A stretch of 64,000 bases of DNA from Bifidobacterium sp. B4142 (GCF_026537325.1 NZ_JAFNMJ010000001.1:310001-374000), one strand, 5' to 3'. Shown: positions 9,781 to 18,716, counted from the stretch's first letter. A program made the numbers and translations. Notes: generated by a model from the sequence alone, not told the origin.

Positions 9781-10971
9781 TCACTCCTCGATCTGTTTGA
9801 ATTTGCCCTGATCGACCTGGAGGAGGATGGGCTTGATCGTATCCGCCCGGCGGGTCTTGGTGTTGAACCGGAAAGTCCCTCCCTGGCCTTGGTAGAGCGG
9901 GAAGTCCTTGACCTTGCTTAGGGCCTCCTGGATGCCCTCCCTGGTGGGGCTGGTCTTCTCGCCCGCGTAGGCCAGGTCCTTGATGGCCTGGTAGGCAGTG
10001 ATTTCGAAGTTGCCGGGGACGGTGTGATACCGGTCCTCAAAGCTCTTGACGAAGGCCTTGGCTTTCGCATCCTTGGTGCCTGTTGCCGAAAAGACGCCGG
10101 TAATGATAGCCCCTTGGGCGTTCGCTCCGGTCAGGGAGAGGAACTCCTTGGTCTCCTGACCGCCAAAGAAGGGTCCCTTATAGTCCAGTTTGTCCCGCAG
10201 GGTGTTGGCGATCAGCGCCCCATCTGGCCCGTAGCCGATGTCCACCACGGCCTCGGGGGCGGCATTCTTGGCCGGGATCAGTATTGGAGTCAGGTCCGTG
10301 GAATCGGGCAGATAGGAGGACTGGTAGACGATCTGCACCCCGAGCCGTTCCGCAGCCTCCTTGAAGTACTGGAAGGATTCCTTCCCCCAGTCGTTTTCTA
10401 TATAGACGACGGAGATCTTCTCGGCTCGCTTGGACACCGCCTCAGCGTTGACTTCCTGGTAAGTCTTCTGCGATATTTGAGGTGTCCATACATGATCACC
10501 AGAATTCGTGAAGGTCGGCGAGGAGTTGTTGAAGCCGTAATGGACCAGCCCGGCCTGTTGGAAAATAGGCGATGCGGCTGAAGAGGCCGGCGAGGAGTAG
10601 TCGCCCACAACGGCGATGACTGATTTATCGGAGGCGATCTTTGGGGCGACGGCGGCATCCTGTTTGGCATCTGATTGGGTGTCGTAATAGTCGATGTCCA
10701 GGCGCTTGCCCTGTATTCCGCCCTTCTTGTTGACCTGGTCTTTGGCCAGGTCGAAGCCCTGCTGGAACATCTTTCCGTACTCGGCGTAGAGACCGGTCTT
10801 AGGGTAGATGGCAGCGATGGTCACATGGTCTGACGATCCTTCGGAGGAGTCCTTGTCGCCTCCCAATCCGCAGGCCGACAGCGCTCCGGCCATGGCCATG
10901 GTGGTCATGAGGGCAACCATTGCCCTGATGGTGCCACGATGCTGCCGGTGCTGCTTTGATGTGATGACCAT
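9781..10971 (-). CDS. LivK-type periplasmic-binding lipoprotein of the ABC importer
   Basis: This is a substrate-binding protein of the branched-chain amino-acid/amide family, type 1 periplasmic fold. The chosen start gives 396 residues with a signal peptide whose hydrophobic core ends in the lipobox LSAC, placing it on the outer face of the membrane. AAGGGAG lies just ahead of this ATG, whereas a longer reading to 11097 would overlap the neighbouring gene and bury the signal peptide. The VTIAAIYPKTG start and the later GDYSSPASSAASPIFQQAG are typical of LivK-like proteins. It sits between the URO-D-like gene and the fused permease. The ligand is unknown. Confidence 0.9.
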   Translation of the reverse strand: MVITSKQHRQHRGTIRAMVALMTTMAMAGALSACGLGGDKDSSEGSSDHVTIAAIYPKTGLYAEYGKMFQQGFDLAKDQVNKKGGIQGKRLDIDYYDTQSDAKQDAAVAPKIASDKSVIAVVGDYSSPASSAASPIFQQAGLVHYGFNNSSPTFTNSGDHVWTPQISQKTYQEVNAEAVSKRAEKISVVYIENDWGKESFQYFKEAAERLGVQIVYQSSYLPDSTDLTPILIPAKNAAPEAVVDIGYGPDGALIANTLRDKLDYKGPFFGGQETKEFLSLTGANAQGAIITGVFSATGTKDAKAKAFVKSFEDRYHTVPGNFEITAYQAIKDLAYAGEKTSPTREGIQEALSKVKDFPLYQGQGGTFRFNTKTRRADTIKPILLQVDQGKFKQIEE

Positions 10972-11021
10972 GATGTCTCCCTTGGAGTTTGACGGTTGAT
11001 GTCGGTGGGTTGTTTGTGGTT

Positions 11022-12086
11022 TCAGACTTGCTTGGGGGCCCGGGTTCCGCTCAGAAGGCGCAGGGCCTCCTCGTCGGCGGGCGTCGGGATGGTGCATGAG
11101 GGCGCCAGGAGGAAGGGACGGCCTTGACGGGCCTGGATGGTCTGATCCAATTCCTGGCGGATCTGATCCACGTCGCTGCCCGGATTGAAGAGTTCGAAGT
11201 CGGCTCCTCCCACGGGTACCGCTGGAAAATCGGTGCTGATTTCAGGATTGCCTGGGCGGAACTGGTCCCAGTGGAGAAAATCGGGATTCAGGGCGGTGAA
11301 TTCTTCGGGATGGGCATCTTCCCGGCAGGTATGCACCAGGACCAGGGCTTCCGGATTGGCCTGTCTGACCGCTTGGATCACGATCCGGTCATAGGGCTTG
11401 GCCCATTCCTCCAGTTGCGCCTGGTTGAAGTAGCCATGGCTGGCCAGACCCGTCTCGGCGAAGAAGATGCCGTCCAGACCAGCCCCGCCCTGCTCCTTGG
11501 GGCTGACCAGCAGAGCTGCGTAGTCGGCAAGGGTCCGGGCGATCTTGTCCAGCGCTGACTTGGCCGCCTCGGGCTGGTCGAAGATCAGCGTCTGTCTGTT
11601 CAGGCCCCTGTCATTCTCCTGCGCGGAGCCCTGCCCGTCGGGATAGAGGGGGAGATCGGCCAACTGAAGGAGGACTGAGAGCGGGGAGAATACCGTGTCG
11701 ATGACTGCTCGGTCCTCAAGGCCGTCTCGGATGCCTCTGGCAGTTTGGATCTGCTCTTGGAGCACCTTGTTGGTTTCGGGGTCGCGATAGTCGATGCGGG
11801 CGATATCCCCTGCCTCCTGGATGGCCGTGCGGACGGTGCGCGGGATCAGCCAATCATAGTGATCCTTGTCGTAGACTGCGTCCCAGACCTCGGCGTAGTA
11901 GATGGCCCTCGGGTTGATCTTGACCCAGTCCCAATCCCACTTGCGAACGAAGTCCAAGGTGGCTGAAGCAAAATTCTCAGCACCGTACTCGTGTCCGATG
12001 TGGTGCTGCCAGGCAGAGGTCAGCCAGGGGCGGCTTGTCTGGCCCTGGGCTATCTGGTGGAACTGGGTTCTTCTGTCTTCTGTCAT
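11022..12086 (-). CDS. URO-D-fold protein with zinc-thiol methyltransferase motif
   Basis: The 354-residue product belongs to the uroporphyrinogen decarboxylase superfamily but looks like its methyltransferase branch (MtaA/MtbA/MtsA type), not HemE. It has His252-x-Cys254 in VLVHTCRED, at the place of the HxC zinc ligands, and Cys331 in LLAPSCTIPTP, matching the third ligand loop. Family members of this kind use zinc to activate a thiol that accepts a methyl group, often from a corrinoid. No corrinoid protein is encoded nearby. It is the first gene of the run ending in metY. Methyl transfer to homocysteine or release from a methylated compound is inference. The reaction is not known. Confidence 0.75.
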   Translation of the reverse strand: MTEDRRTQFHQIAQGQTSRPWLTSAWQHHIGHEYGAENFASATLDFVRKWDWDWVKINPRAIYYAEVWDAVYDKDHYDWLIPRTVRTAIQEAGDIARIDYRDPETNKVLQEQIQTARGIRDGLEDRAVIDTVFSPLSVLLQLADLPLYPDGQGSAQENDRGLNRQTLIFDQPEAAKSALDKIARTLADYAALLVSPKEQGGAGLDGIFFAETGLASHGYFNQAQLEEWAKPYDRIVIQAVRQANPEALVLVHTCREDAHPEEFTALNPDFLHWDQFRPGNPEISTDFPAVPVGGADFELFNPGSDVDQIRQELDQTIQARQGRPFLLAPSCTIPTPADEEALRLLSGTRAPKQV

Positions 12087-12169
12087 TGCATGCTCATTTC
12101 CTGGTATGTGTTCTATGAACGCCCGGTCAGGTGTCCAGGTAGTTCCGGTGCCCTTCGTCCGGAAACAGG

Positions 12170-12195
12170 GCTTTGGAGATTCCCCTTCCCAAAGC
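12170..12195 (-). promoter_or_regulatory. Leader hairpin ahead of the URO-D/Liv/metY run
   Basis: On the minus strand GCTTTGG pairs perfectly with CCAAAGC across a 12-base loop. No T run follows, so it is not a simple terminator. It lies about 85 bases before the first start codon. Confidence 0.4.
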
Positions 12196-12244
12196 TCTTG
12201 TCACATAAAACCCCCAGGAAGCAGGCCCGTCAACGACCTGGCAT

Positions 12245-12259
12245 ATAGGTAATATCTAT
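12245..12259. promoter_or_regulatory. Candidate operator palindrome
   Basis: ATAGGTAATATCTAT is an odd-length palindrome with six of seven half-site positions symmetric (ATAGRTA about a central base). AT-rich palindromes of this kind are typical of LysR- or TetR-type operators. The cognate regulator is not in the window. Confidence 0.35.
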
Positions 12260-12469
12260 CGCCGCTAATCGTCCCCTGACCCTGCGCGGGTCTTGCGAAA
12301 GCTATAGGAAAAGCTGATAGGGGGTCAGACAGGACTTCGCAGTCACCTTGATGCCCTTGCTTTGCTATCTGAGTATGACCGATTGATGATCGCCAAGGGC
12401 GACAGGGGGCATCTCAGGTCTGTCATGGCTCCTGCTCGGGAGAGGCCCTCATAAGGGGACGATGATACA

Positions 12470-13708
12470 GTGAATTGCATGTCTGACGTATCCTCCAGAG
12501 ACACCATTCCGACCTTTGCCGATATCACCACTGTGGGTGTGGGCGGGAGCATGGCCGCCTTCGTTCAGCCCCAAAGCCGTGTGGGCATGATCGAGGCTGT
12601 GGAGGACGCGGATTCCAAGGGGCTGCCCCTCTGCCTGATCGGCGGGGGATCCAACCTGCTGGCCTCCGACCAGGATTTTTTCGGTGTGGTTGTGCGTGAC
12701 ACCCGTCAGGACATCAGCGTGCCCGACGAGGTGGCTCCGCCTGAAGGTGGTGCTCCCGTCGTCCACATCAACGCAACGGCTGGGACCAACTGGGATGATC
12801 TGGTCTCCTACTGCGTGCGCATGCACCTGATCGGGGTAGAAGGCCTATCCGGCATCCCCGGGACTGTCGGGGCCTCGGTGGTCCAGAACATCGGCGCATA
12901 CGGCCAGGAGGTCGGCCGCCTGGTCGACTCGGTCGAGGTCTGGGACCGCCAGGACAAGGTCACTGCCTATCTGCGGGCCTCTGATCTGGATTTCGGATAC
13001 AGGACCTCCCTGCTCAAGCAGACCATGTATCAGGCGCCGGCTGTGCCCGACGCACGGTTCTTCCCCACGCCGCGCTACGTGGTCCTTTCGGTCACCCTGG
13101 TCCTGCGACATGGGTCCGCCGCTCAGGTGGGCTCCGCCCAGCTGGCTAAGGCCTTGGGTGTGGAGGTCGGGGCAACCCTTCCCTTGGAGCGGATCCGCCG
13201 GGCGGTTCTGACCGTCAGAGCAGGCAAGGGGATGCTGGAGGATCCCTACCGGTACCTGACCGATTGGATGGGATCCTGCCGTCGAACCTCCGACCTGGAA
13301 GAAGCTCTGGAGGCAGTCCAGGATGACCTTCACGGCCCCAGGGGCGAGCGGGTGCTGCTTGATCGTCACAGCTGCGGGAGTTTCTTCACCAATCCGATCA
13401 TCAGCCCTGAGGCCGCGGATGCCCTACCGGCGGATGCCCCACGCTATCCTGTCGAAGACTCGGCGTTGGTCAAGACCTCAGCGGCTTGGCTGATCGATCA
13501 TTCAGGCTTCCACAAGGGATTCGCCCTGGAGGAGGCGTCGGCTGCCGCCCTGTCCGACGTGCACACACTGGCTTTGACCAACCGCGGAGGTGCCGGGTCC
13601 GATGACATGGTGGCCCTGGCTCGTGCCATCCAGAAAGGCGTGGATTCCACCTTCGGCATCCGCCTGATTCCCGAGCCCGTTACCCCGGGCATCGACCTGG
13701 CTTGGTAG
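12470..13708 (+). CDS. murB: UDP-N-acetylenolpyruvoylglucosamine reductase
   Basis: MurB reduces UDP-GlcNAc-enolpyruvate to UDP-MurNAc in peptidoglycan synthesis, using FAD and NADPH. The 412-residue product has the FAD-binding GGGSNLLASD (about 56-65), the SGIPGTVGASVVQNIGAYGQE segment (about 126-146) and the SCGSFFTNP motif with the catalytic Ser (about 301-309). A GTG start at 12470 is ten bases from AAGGGGA (12453-12459), while the ATG at 12479 would be 19 bases away, so the GTG is preferred. Length is above the 300-350 of many MurB proteins but usual for the E. coli-like type I form in actinobacteria. Confidence 0.93.
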   Translation: MNCMSDVSSRDTIPTFADITTVGVGGSMAAFVQPQSRVGMIEAVEDADSKGLPLCLIGGGSNLLASDQDFFGVVVRDTRQDISVPDEVAPPEGGAPVVHINATAGTNWDDLVSYCVRMHLIGVEGLSGIPGTVGASVVQNIGAYGQEVGRLVDSVEVWDRQDKVTAYLRASDLDFGYRTSLLKQTMYQAPAVPDARFFPTPRYVVLSVTLVLRHGSAAQVGSAQLAKALGVEVGATLPLERIRRAVLTVRAGKGMLEDPYRYLTDWMGSCRRTSDLEEALEAVQDDLHGPRGERVLLDRHSCGSFFTNPIISPEAADALPADAPRYPVEDSALVKTSAAWLIDHSGFHKGFALEEASAAALSDVHTLALTNRGGAGSDDMVALARAIQKGVDSTFGIRLIPEPVTPGIDLAW

Positions 13709-13801
13709 CTCCTGCTTTCACCTGATGAGCGTATTTCGGTTTTGTACGGCACCATATCCTATGATTACTGGCCGGAGCGGGACTCGTGAGTCGGGAGCAA
13801 G

Positions 13802-15325
13802 ATGGAGTTATTCAGGAAGAAATCGGTTGAACAGACCCTGGCAGAGACCGGGGAGGAGGGCAGGTCCCTCAAGCGGACGCTGACCACCTGGGACCTGGCC
13901 ATCATGGCCGTCGCAGTGGCCGTGGGCGCCGGCATCTTCTCGGTGGGAGCCCAGGCAGCGGCCTTCCATGCGGGTCCGGCCGTCATTATCTCCTTCGTCA
14001 TCGCAGGCATCGTCTGTGCGGCGGCCGTTATGTGCTACGCGGAGTTCGCATCCATGATCCCGGTTTCAGGTTCGGCCTACACCTTCACCTACAACACCAT
14101 GGGCGAACTGGTGGCCTGGATCATCGGATGGGACCTGATTCTTGAGATGCTCATGGCCGCGTCGGTGATCTCCAAGTACTGGGGTGTCTACCTGAACGAC
14201 TTCATCCACCTGATGGGCGGCACTTCCTTCAGCTCCAGCTTCCATGTAGGCGGCCTGGATGTGGACTTGGCCCCGTTGGCGGTCGTCACCCTCTTCACGG
14301 TCCTTCTGGTCCTGGGCACCAAGCTTTCAGCCCGGTTCGACGGTGCCCTGACCGTCCTCAAGATCGGTATTGTGGTCTTCGTCATCGTGGTGGGCTTCTT
14401 CTACGTCAAATTGGACAACTACCGGCCCTTCATCCCGCCCTCTGAGCCTGCTTCTGCCGTTCCGGGTGCCAGCGTGCCAGGGATCATGGGCCAGCCCCTT
14501 TGGCAGTGGGTTTCAGGCATGCAGCCCACCATCTACGGTATCCCCGGCATCCTCTCAGGCGCGGCCCTGGTCTTCTTCGCTTTCGTAGGTTTCGATATCG
14601 TCGCCACCACCTCCGAGGAGGCCAAGGAGCCCCACAAGACCATTCCCCGCGGAATCGGCCTGGGTATGCTGATCGTCATCACCCTGTACATCCTGGTCGC
14701 CATCGTCACCACCGGCATGGTCTCCTACAAGGATCTTGCCAAGGCCAAGAACCCCTCACTGGCCACCGGCTTCGAGATGGTGGGGGCTCCCTGGGCTGCC
14801 AAGATCATCTCCTTCGGCATCGTGGTGGGGCTGACCACCGTGGTCATGGTGCTCTTGCTGGGGCTGACCCGCATTGTCTTCGCCATGAGCCGCGACGGGC
14901 TTCTTCCGCGTGCCTTGTCCCGCACCGGCCGCCATGGCACGCCGGCCCGCATTCAGATCCTGGGTGGCATCGTGGTTGCCGTGGTGGCATCCTGCTTCCC
15001 CATAGACGTCTTGTCCGACATGGTCAACATCGGCACGCTCTCGGCCTTCCTGCTGGTGGCCATCTCCCTGCCCATCATGCGCAAGCGCCGGCCTGACCTG
15101 CCCCGGTCCTTCAAGATGCCCGGCAACCCTTGGGTGCCCATTCTGATCGCCCTGGCCTGCCTCTGGCTCATGCTCAACCTGACCGTGCTGACCTGGATTC
15201 GATTCGTGGTCTGGCTGGCTGCAGGCCTGGCCATTTACTTCGGCTATTCCTACCGGCACTCCCTGCTCGGTCGTCATCAGCTCAGTGGGAAGATATCCAA
15301 GGCCACCCAGGCGGGTCTGGACTGA
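13802..15325 (+). CDS. APC-family amino-acid permease (cationic amino acid transporter-like)
   Basis: This is a 507-residue integral membrane transporter of the amino acid-polyamine-organocation superfamily, with about 12 hydrophobic spans. The GAGIFSVGAQAA motif in the first membrane helix and FAFVGFDIVATTSEEAKEP in the sixth-seventh helix region are diagnostic of the CAT/YfnA-like group, which includes permeases for basic and branched amino acids. A GGGAGC site precedes the ATG. It is a single gene between murB and fdxA, without enzyme partners that would reveal the substrate. Confidence 0.87.
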   Translation: MELFRKKSVEQTLAETGEEGRSLKRTLTTWDLAIMAVAVAVGAGIFSVGAQAAAFHAGPAVIISFVIAGIVCAAAVMCYAEFASMIPVSGSAYTFTYNTMGELVAWIIGWDLILEMLMAASVISKYWGVYLNDFIHLMGGTSFSSSFHVGGLDVDLAPLAVVTLFTVLLVLGTKLSARFDGALTVLKIGIVVFVIVVGFFYVKLDNYRPFIPPSEPASAVPGASVPGIMGQPLWQWVSGMQPTIYGIPGILSGAALVFFAFVGFDIVATTSEEAKEPHKTIPRGIGLGMLIVITLYILVAIVTTGMVSYKDLAKAKNPSLATGFEMVGAPWAAKIISFGIVVGLTTVVMVLLLGLTRIVFAMSRDGLLPRALSRTGRHGTPARIQILGGIVVAVVASCFPIDVLSDMVNIGTLSAFLLVAISLPIMRKRRPDLPRSFKMPGNPWVPILIALACLWLMLNLTVLTWIRFVVWLAAGLAIYFGYSYRHSLLGRHQLSGKISKATQAGLD

Positions 15326-15382
15326 CCTGGAGCGTCGGCGCTGCAGTGTAGAGTGAATACTCGCATACTCAGGAGGTAACCC

Positions 15383-15700
15383 ATGACCTACGTCATCGCT
15401 CAGCCCTGCGTGGACGTCAAGGACAAGGCCTGCGTGGACGAATGCCCGGTGGACTGCATCTACGAGGGCGTCCGTTCCCTCTACATCAACCCCAACGAGT
15501 GCGTGGACTGCGGCGCCTGCGAGCCGGTCTGCCCGGTGGAGGCTATCTTCTACGAGGATGATCTGCCCGAGGAGTGGACCTGGTACAAGGATGCGGCGAC
15601 TGATTTCTTCGCCCAGGTGGGGGATGCCGGCGGCGCTGCTGCGGTCGGCCCTTACGATCATGATCCGGAGGGTGTGGCAGCCCTGCCCCCAAACAAGTAG
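15383..15700 (+). CDS. fdxA: Seven-iron ferredoxin (3Fe-4S/4Fe-4S)
   Basis: This is a 105-residue low-potential electron carrier. The first cluster motif [17 protein letters not shown] and the second, [11 protein letters not shown] followed by P, give the spacing of the actinobacterial FdxA-type ferredoxins, which bind one 3Fe-4S and one 4Fe-4S cluster. AGGAGGTAACCC leads to the ATG. A strong terminator follows directly, so it is probably monocistronic even though dapC begins 70 bases on, as in other actinobacteria where fdxA and dapC are adjacent. Confidence 0.93.
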   Translation: MTYVIAQPCVDVKDKACVDECPVDCIYEGVRSLYINPNECVDCGACEPVCPVEAIFYEDDLPEEWTWYKDAATDFFAQVGDAGGAAAVGPYDHDPEGVAALPPNK

Positions 15701-15716
15701 TCGATTCAGGCTGACG

Positions 15717-15753
15717 AGCCGCGGATGGGAGCCATCCCTCCGCGGCTTATTTA
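15717..15753 (+). terminator. Terminator after fdxA
   Basis: AGCCGCGGA (15717-15725) pairs with TCCGCGGCT (15739-15747), with an inner GGGA/TCCC extension, then TATTTAT. The strong GC stem makes it a clear terminator although the T run is broken. The dapC ribosome site begins a few bases later. Confidence 0.8.
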
Positions 15754-15770
15754 TACGAGAAAGGCTGACC

Positions 15771-16925
15771 ATGGGTTTTCACTCCTTCGAATCCCCCTAC
15801 GACTGGTCGAGGATTGACTCCTATCGGCGGCGTGCTGAGCAATGCCCCGGCGGTCTGGTCGATCTGTCGGTGGGTTCGCCGGTGGACCCTGTACCCAGGT
15901 CGGTCAGGGATGCTTTGGCTGCCGCTTCGGATGATGGTCAGGCACGAGGTTATCCCAAAACTGCCGGTGATGGATCTCTGAGGCAGGCCGCGGCCGACTG
16001 GTTCCGTCGTCGCCGCGGGGTAGATCTGAATGCTCTTGGCGCGGATCTGGTGCCCACGGTCGGATCCAAGGAGGCGGTGGCGCTCATGGCTTCCCTTCTG
16101 CATCTGGGACCGGGGGACCGGGTGGTGCAGCCGACGGTATCCTATCCCACCTATGCCATCGGAACCCAGCTGGCTGGGGCCCAGGTGACGACCGTGGACG
16201 ATCCGACTGATACGGATTCATGGGTGAATCTGCTCGGCGTGCGAGCAATATGGATCAATTCGCCAGGCAACCCCAGTGGGCGGATCATCGACCGAGCCGG
16301 GCTGGCGAAGATTGTACGGGCGGCCCGTTCGATAGGTGCCATGGTCCTAAGTGACGAGTGCTACGCCCTCCTGGATTGGTCAGAATCCGCCCGGGTCGGG
16401 CAGGATGTGCAAATCACCGCCTCGCCCTGCATCCTGGAGCCCCAAGTCTGTGGCGGCGATGCCAGTGGGATACTCTGCCTGTACTCGATGAGCAAGCAGT
16501 CCAACATGGCCGGATACAGGGCAGCTTTGGTGGCGGGAGATGCTCATCTGGTAGAGGCCATGACCGCCTACCGCAAGCAGATGGGGCTGATTGTGCCAGG
16601 TCCGGTGCAACGGGCCATGCGGGCCGCCTTGGAGGATGGCGATGCTGTGATGACCCAGCGCGAAGTCTATGCCCGTCGCCTGCATGCCTTGGCTGAAGGT
16701 CTCAGATCTTACGGATATGATGCCGTCATGCCGCAGGGCGGCCTATATATCTGGGCACAAGCCCGCTCGGGCGACTGTTGGGCCGATATGGCAGACCTAT
16801 CCCGTCTGGGTATTCTGGCCAGTCCCGGGGAGTTCTATGGGGATGGCCACTATCTGCGATTTTCGTCAACCATCACTGACGAGCAGCTGGAGCTGGCCTT
16901 GGGGCGTCTGCGGAGCGCCGCTTAG
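15771..16925 (+). CDS. dapC: Succinyldiaminopimelate transaminase (DapC-type)
   Basis: DapC is a class I/II PLP aminotransferase in the lysine and meso-diaminopimelate pathway. The 384-residue product has NSPGNPSGR (about 164-172) for substrate binding and SDECYALL (about 193-200). The Schiff-base Lys lies in YSMSKQSNMAGYR (about 239-251), typical of this subgroup. Start at 15771 follows GAGAAAGG and gives the usual length; an upstream reading from 15558 crosses fdxA and the terminator. Neighbouring fdxA supports the DapC call over other aminotransferases. Its last codons overlap the convergent dinB by four bases. Confidence 0.87.
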   Translation: MGFHSFESPYDWSRIDSYRRRAEQCPGGLVDLSVGSPVDPVPRSVRDALAAASDDGQARGYPKTAGDGSLRQAAADWFRRRRGVDLNALGADLVPTVGSKEAVALMASLLHLGPGDRVVQPTVSYPTYAIGTQLAGAQVTTVDDPTDTDSWVNLLGVRAIWINSPGNPSGRIIDRAGLAKIVRAARSIGAMVLSDECYALLDWSESARVGQDVQITASPCILEPQVCGGDASGILCLYSMSKQSNMAGYRAALVAGDAHLVEAMTAYRKQMGLIVPGPVQRAMRAALEDGDAVMTQREVYARRLHALAEGLRSYGYDAVMPQGGLYIWAQARSGDCWADMADLSRLGILASPGEFYGDGHYLRFSSTITDEQLELALGRLRSAA

Positions 16926-18193
16926 AGGCCCATGCTGACCGAGCCCTTGCCATAGCGGCTCCTGATGGAGTCCATGGTGGCCTCTGCCTGATCCAGGCGC
17001 TGGGCCTCGCTGCCGGTGCGGCGTTTGCTCTCGTGGATGATGTCATCCAAGGATGGCTGGATGGGAGTGTCTTCCACCCGGCTCAGACCGAATGCGCTGA
17101 CACCGGCCAGGCGGATCAGCCTGGGCAGGGGCGTGTCCATGGGCACACCATCGGGCAGCCCCAGCATGGCCTTGAGCAGACCGACTGCTTGCGGATAGAT
17201 GCGGTTGGCTGAGTTGACCGGGGTCTCCAGGGTGTGGGCCTTGGTCATATAGCGCAGGTCATCGAAGCGTAGTTTGACGGTGATGGTTCGAGCGATCAGG
17301 TCGTGCGATCGCAGTCCGGTCGCCACTTCGTTGCTGCAGACGCGCAGGAGGTCGCAGACCTGCTTCATGCTGGTGGTATCGTGCAGAAAGGTGCGTTCCG
17401 CGCCTAGGGACTTCTCTGGCGCTCGCGGCTGGACAGGATCGTCGTCCAGACCGTGGGAGGCCTGTGCCAGCTTCCTGGCTGTAAGGTTCGAACCTGTGGC
17501 CCGAGTCAGATCCCGCTCGCTCATGGTAGCCAGGTCGGCCACGTCCTTGATGGCCCAGGCGTTGAGCCGCTTCTCCAGGGCCGGTCCGATGCCGGGGATG
17601 CCGCGCAGGGGCATCAGCTGGACGAACTCGGCCTGTCGGGCCTTGGGAATCAGCAGCATGCCGTCGGGCTTGGCGTTGGTGGAGGCCATCTTGGCTACCA
17701 GTTTGTTGGTGGCGATGCCCACCGAGCAGGTCACGTGGAATTGGCGGGCTACGCTGGCTCGAATCCACCGGGCTATGGCCGTAGGCATGCCCCAGCGCAT
17801 GAGTGCCCCGGACACGTCCATGTAGCACTCGTCTACTGAGACTTGCTCGATCTGATCAGTAATTCGTGAGAAAACCGTATCAAATATCCTTCGTGAGATA
17901 TTCCGGTAATAGGTCATGTCGACCGGGAGGAAGACCCCTTGAGGGCACAGTCGTTCGGCACGTGCCAGAGGCATGGCCGAGTTGATGCCGAAAGCCCGGG
18001 CTTCATAGCTGGCCGCAGAGACCACCGAACGCCGTCCGGTGCCGATGATGACCGGCCGGCCCTGCAATTGAGGGTGTCGGGCGACTTCGCAGGAGGCGTA
18101 GAAGGCATCCATGTCAATGTGCAGCACCGTGCAGCCGGTCTCGTCATGTCCCCAGTCTTTCTTGGCGGCTGCAAGCCTTGGTGCGGTACTCAT
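16922..18193 (-). CDS. dinB: DNA polymerase IV (Y-family translesion polymerase)
   Basis: This error-prone polymerase copies past damaged template bases. The 423-residue product has the palm motifs DMDAFYASCEV (about 27-37) and SVDECYMD (about 118-125) with the catalytic Asp and Glu residues, then the helix-hairpin-helix LRGIPGIGPALEKRL (about 196-210) and a little-finger domain. I found no LexA box in the 227 bases upstream, so SOS control is not supported here. The gene is convergent with dapC and alone on its strand. Confidence 0.92.
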   Translation of the reverse strand: MSTAPRLAAAKKDWGHDETGCTVLHIDMDAFYASCEVARHPQLQGRPVIIGTGRRSVVSAASYEARAFGINSAMPLARAERLCPQGVFLPVDMTYYRNISRRIFDTVFSRITDQIEQVSVDECYMDVSGALMRWGMPTAIARWIRASVARQFHVTCSVGIATNKLVAKMASTNAKPDGMLLIPKARQAEFVQLMPLRGIPGIGPALEKRLNAWAIKDVADLATMSERDLTRATGSNLTARKLAQASHGLDDDPVQPRAPEKSLGAERTFLHDTTSMKQVCDLLRVCSNEVATGLRSHDLIARTITVKLRFDDLRYMTKAHTLETPVNSANRIYPQAVGLLKAMLGLPDGVPMDTPLPRLIRLAGVSAFGLSRVEDTPIQPSLDDIIHESKRRTGSEAQRLDQAEATMDSIRSRYGKGSVSMGL

Positions 18194-18420
18194 GGCTCCA
18201 TGATAGAAGGGGGTCCCAGAGGAACATGCAATAAATTATTCTCAGTCGTAAATTCTTGGAAAATAATTACATTTATGGTTTTTATCCATGAAAATGAACG
18301 AATCCGCCCTGTGCTGCATTGCACCCCTGTCGCACCGGCGAGTCAGGTCGGTCTATCATGGTATTCTATTGTTTTGTTCTCGAGACTTTGGGACTAGGGT
18401 CCTGAATCGGGAGCCTGCAT

Positions 18421-18507
18421 GGAGACGTGCCTGAGTGGCCGAAAGGGGCACCCTGCTAAGGTGTTGACTGCGCAAGCGGTCCAGGAGTTCGAATCTCCTC
18501 GTCTCCG
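18421..18507 (+). tRNA. tRNA-Ser (GCT)
   Basis: The acceptor stem GGAGACG/CGTCTCC with discriminator G, the anticodon loop CTGCTAA (GCT), and a long variable arm identify a class II tRNA-Ser reading AGC/AGT. The T arm AGGAG/CTCCT is perfect. The 227 bases before it (18194-18420) are AT-richer than their surroundings and hold no gene. Confidence 0.97.
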
Positions 18508-18513
18508 CCTGAT

Positions 18514-18553
18514 GACCGGTGATCGCTGATCTTGCACGATCGCCGGTCTTATT
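18514..18553 (+). terminator. Terminator after tRNA-Ser (GCT)
   Basis: GACCGG (18514-18519) and GATCG pair with CGATC and CCGGTC (18543-18548), giving an 11-pair stem with one internal mismatch, followed by TTATT. Confidence 0.8.
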
Positions 18554-18716
18554 CATTACTGGCGTTCATTGCCAAAGGTGCTTATTCCCATATCCTTTGT
18601 GGAGCTCGGGCTTGGAAGGTCACGGTCTACATGGCGGAAGAGCGACGGCGTGCGGCATGAGCCTGTCCGGCGGGTAAGGCTGCAACCGAGCAATGGTTGC
18701 ATGGCCCTCCCGACAG

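Larger units (their letters stand above)
12087..12469. other. Divergent intergenic region with structured leader
   Basis: These 383 bases lie between the divergent URO-D-like gene and murB and contain no credible gene. Read on the minus strand they hold two competing stems near 12276-12328, a palindrome at 12245-12259 and a stable hairpin at 12170-12195 ahead of the URO-D-like start. CTGACCC (12276-12282) can pair with GGGTCAG (12322-12328), or its GACCC can pair with GGGTC at 12288-12292. The murB promoter must also lie here. I recognise no known riboswitch or T-box consensus. Confidence 0.55.

Noticed and set aside
10972-11097. Longer start for the LivK-type lipoprotein
   Set aside because: It would overlap the URO-D-like gene and place 42 charged residues before the signal peptide; AAGGGAG supports the later start.
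12087-12469. T-box, SAM or cobalamin riboswitch ahead of the sulfur module
   Set aside because: I searched by eye for the T-box AGGGTGG-type sequence and the B12 box and found neither; the stems are reported only as an unclassified leader.
18194-18420. LexA box for dinB
   Set aside because: GAACAT near 18222 lacks a matching inverted half-site at the right spacing.
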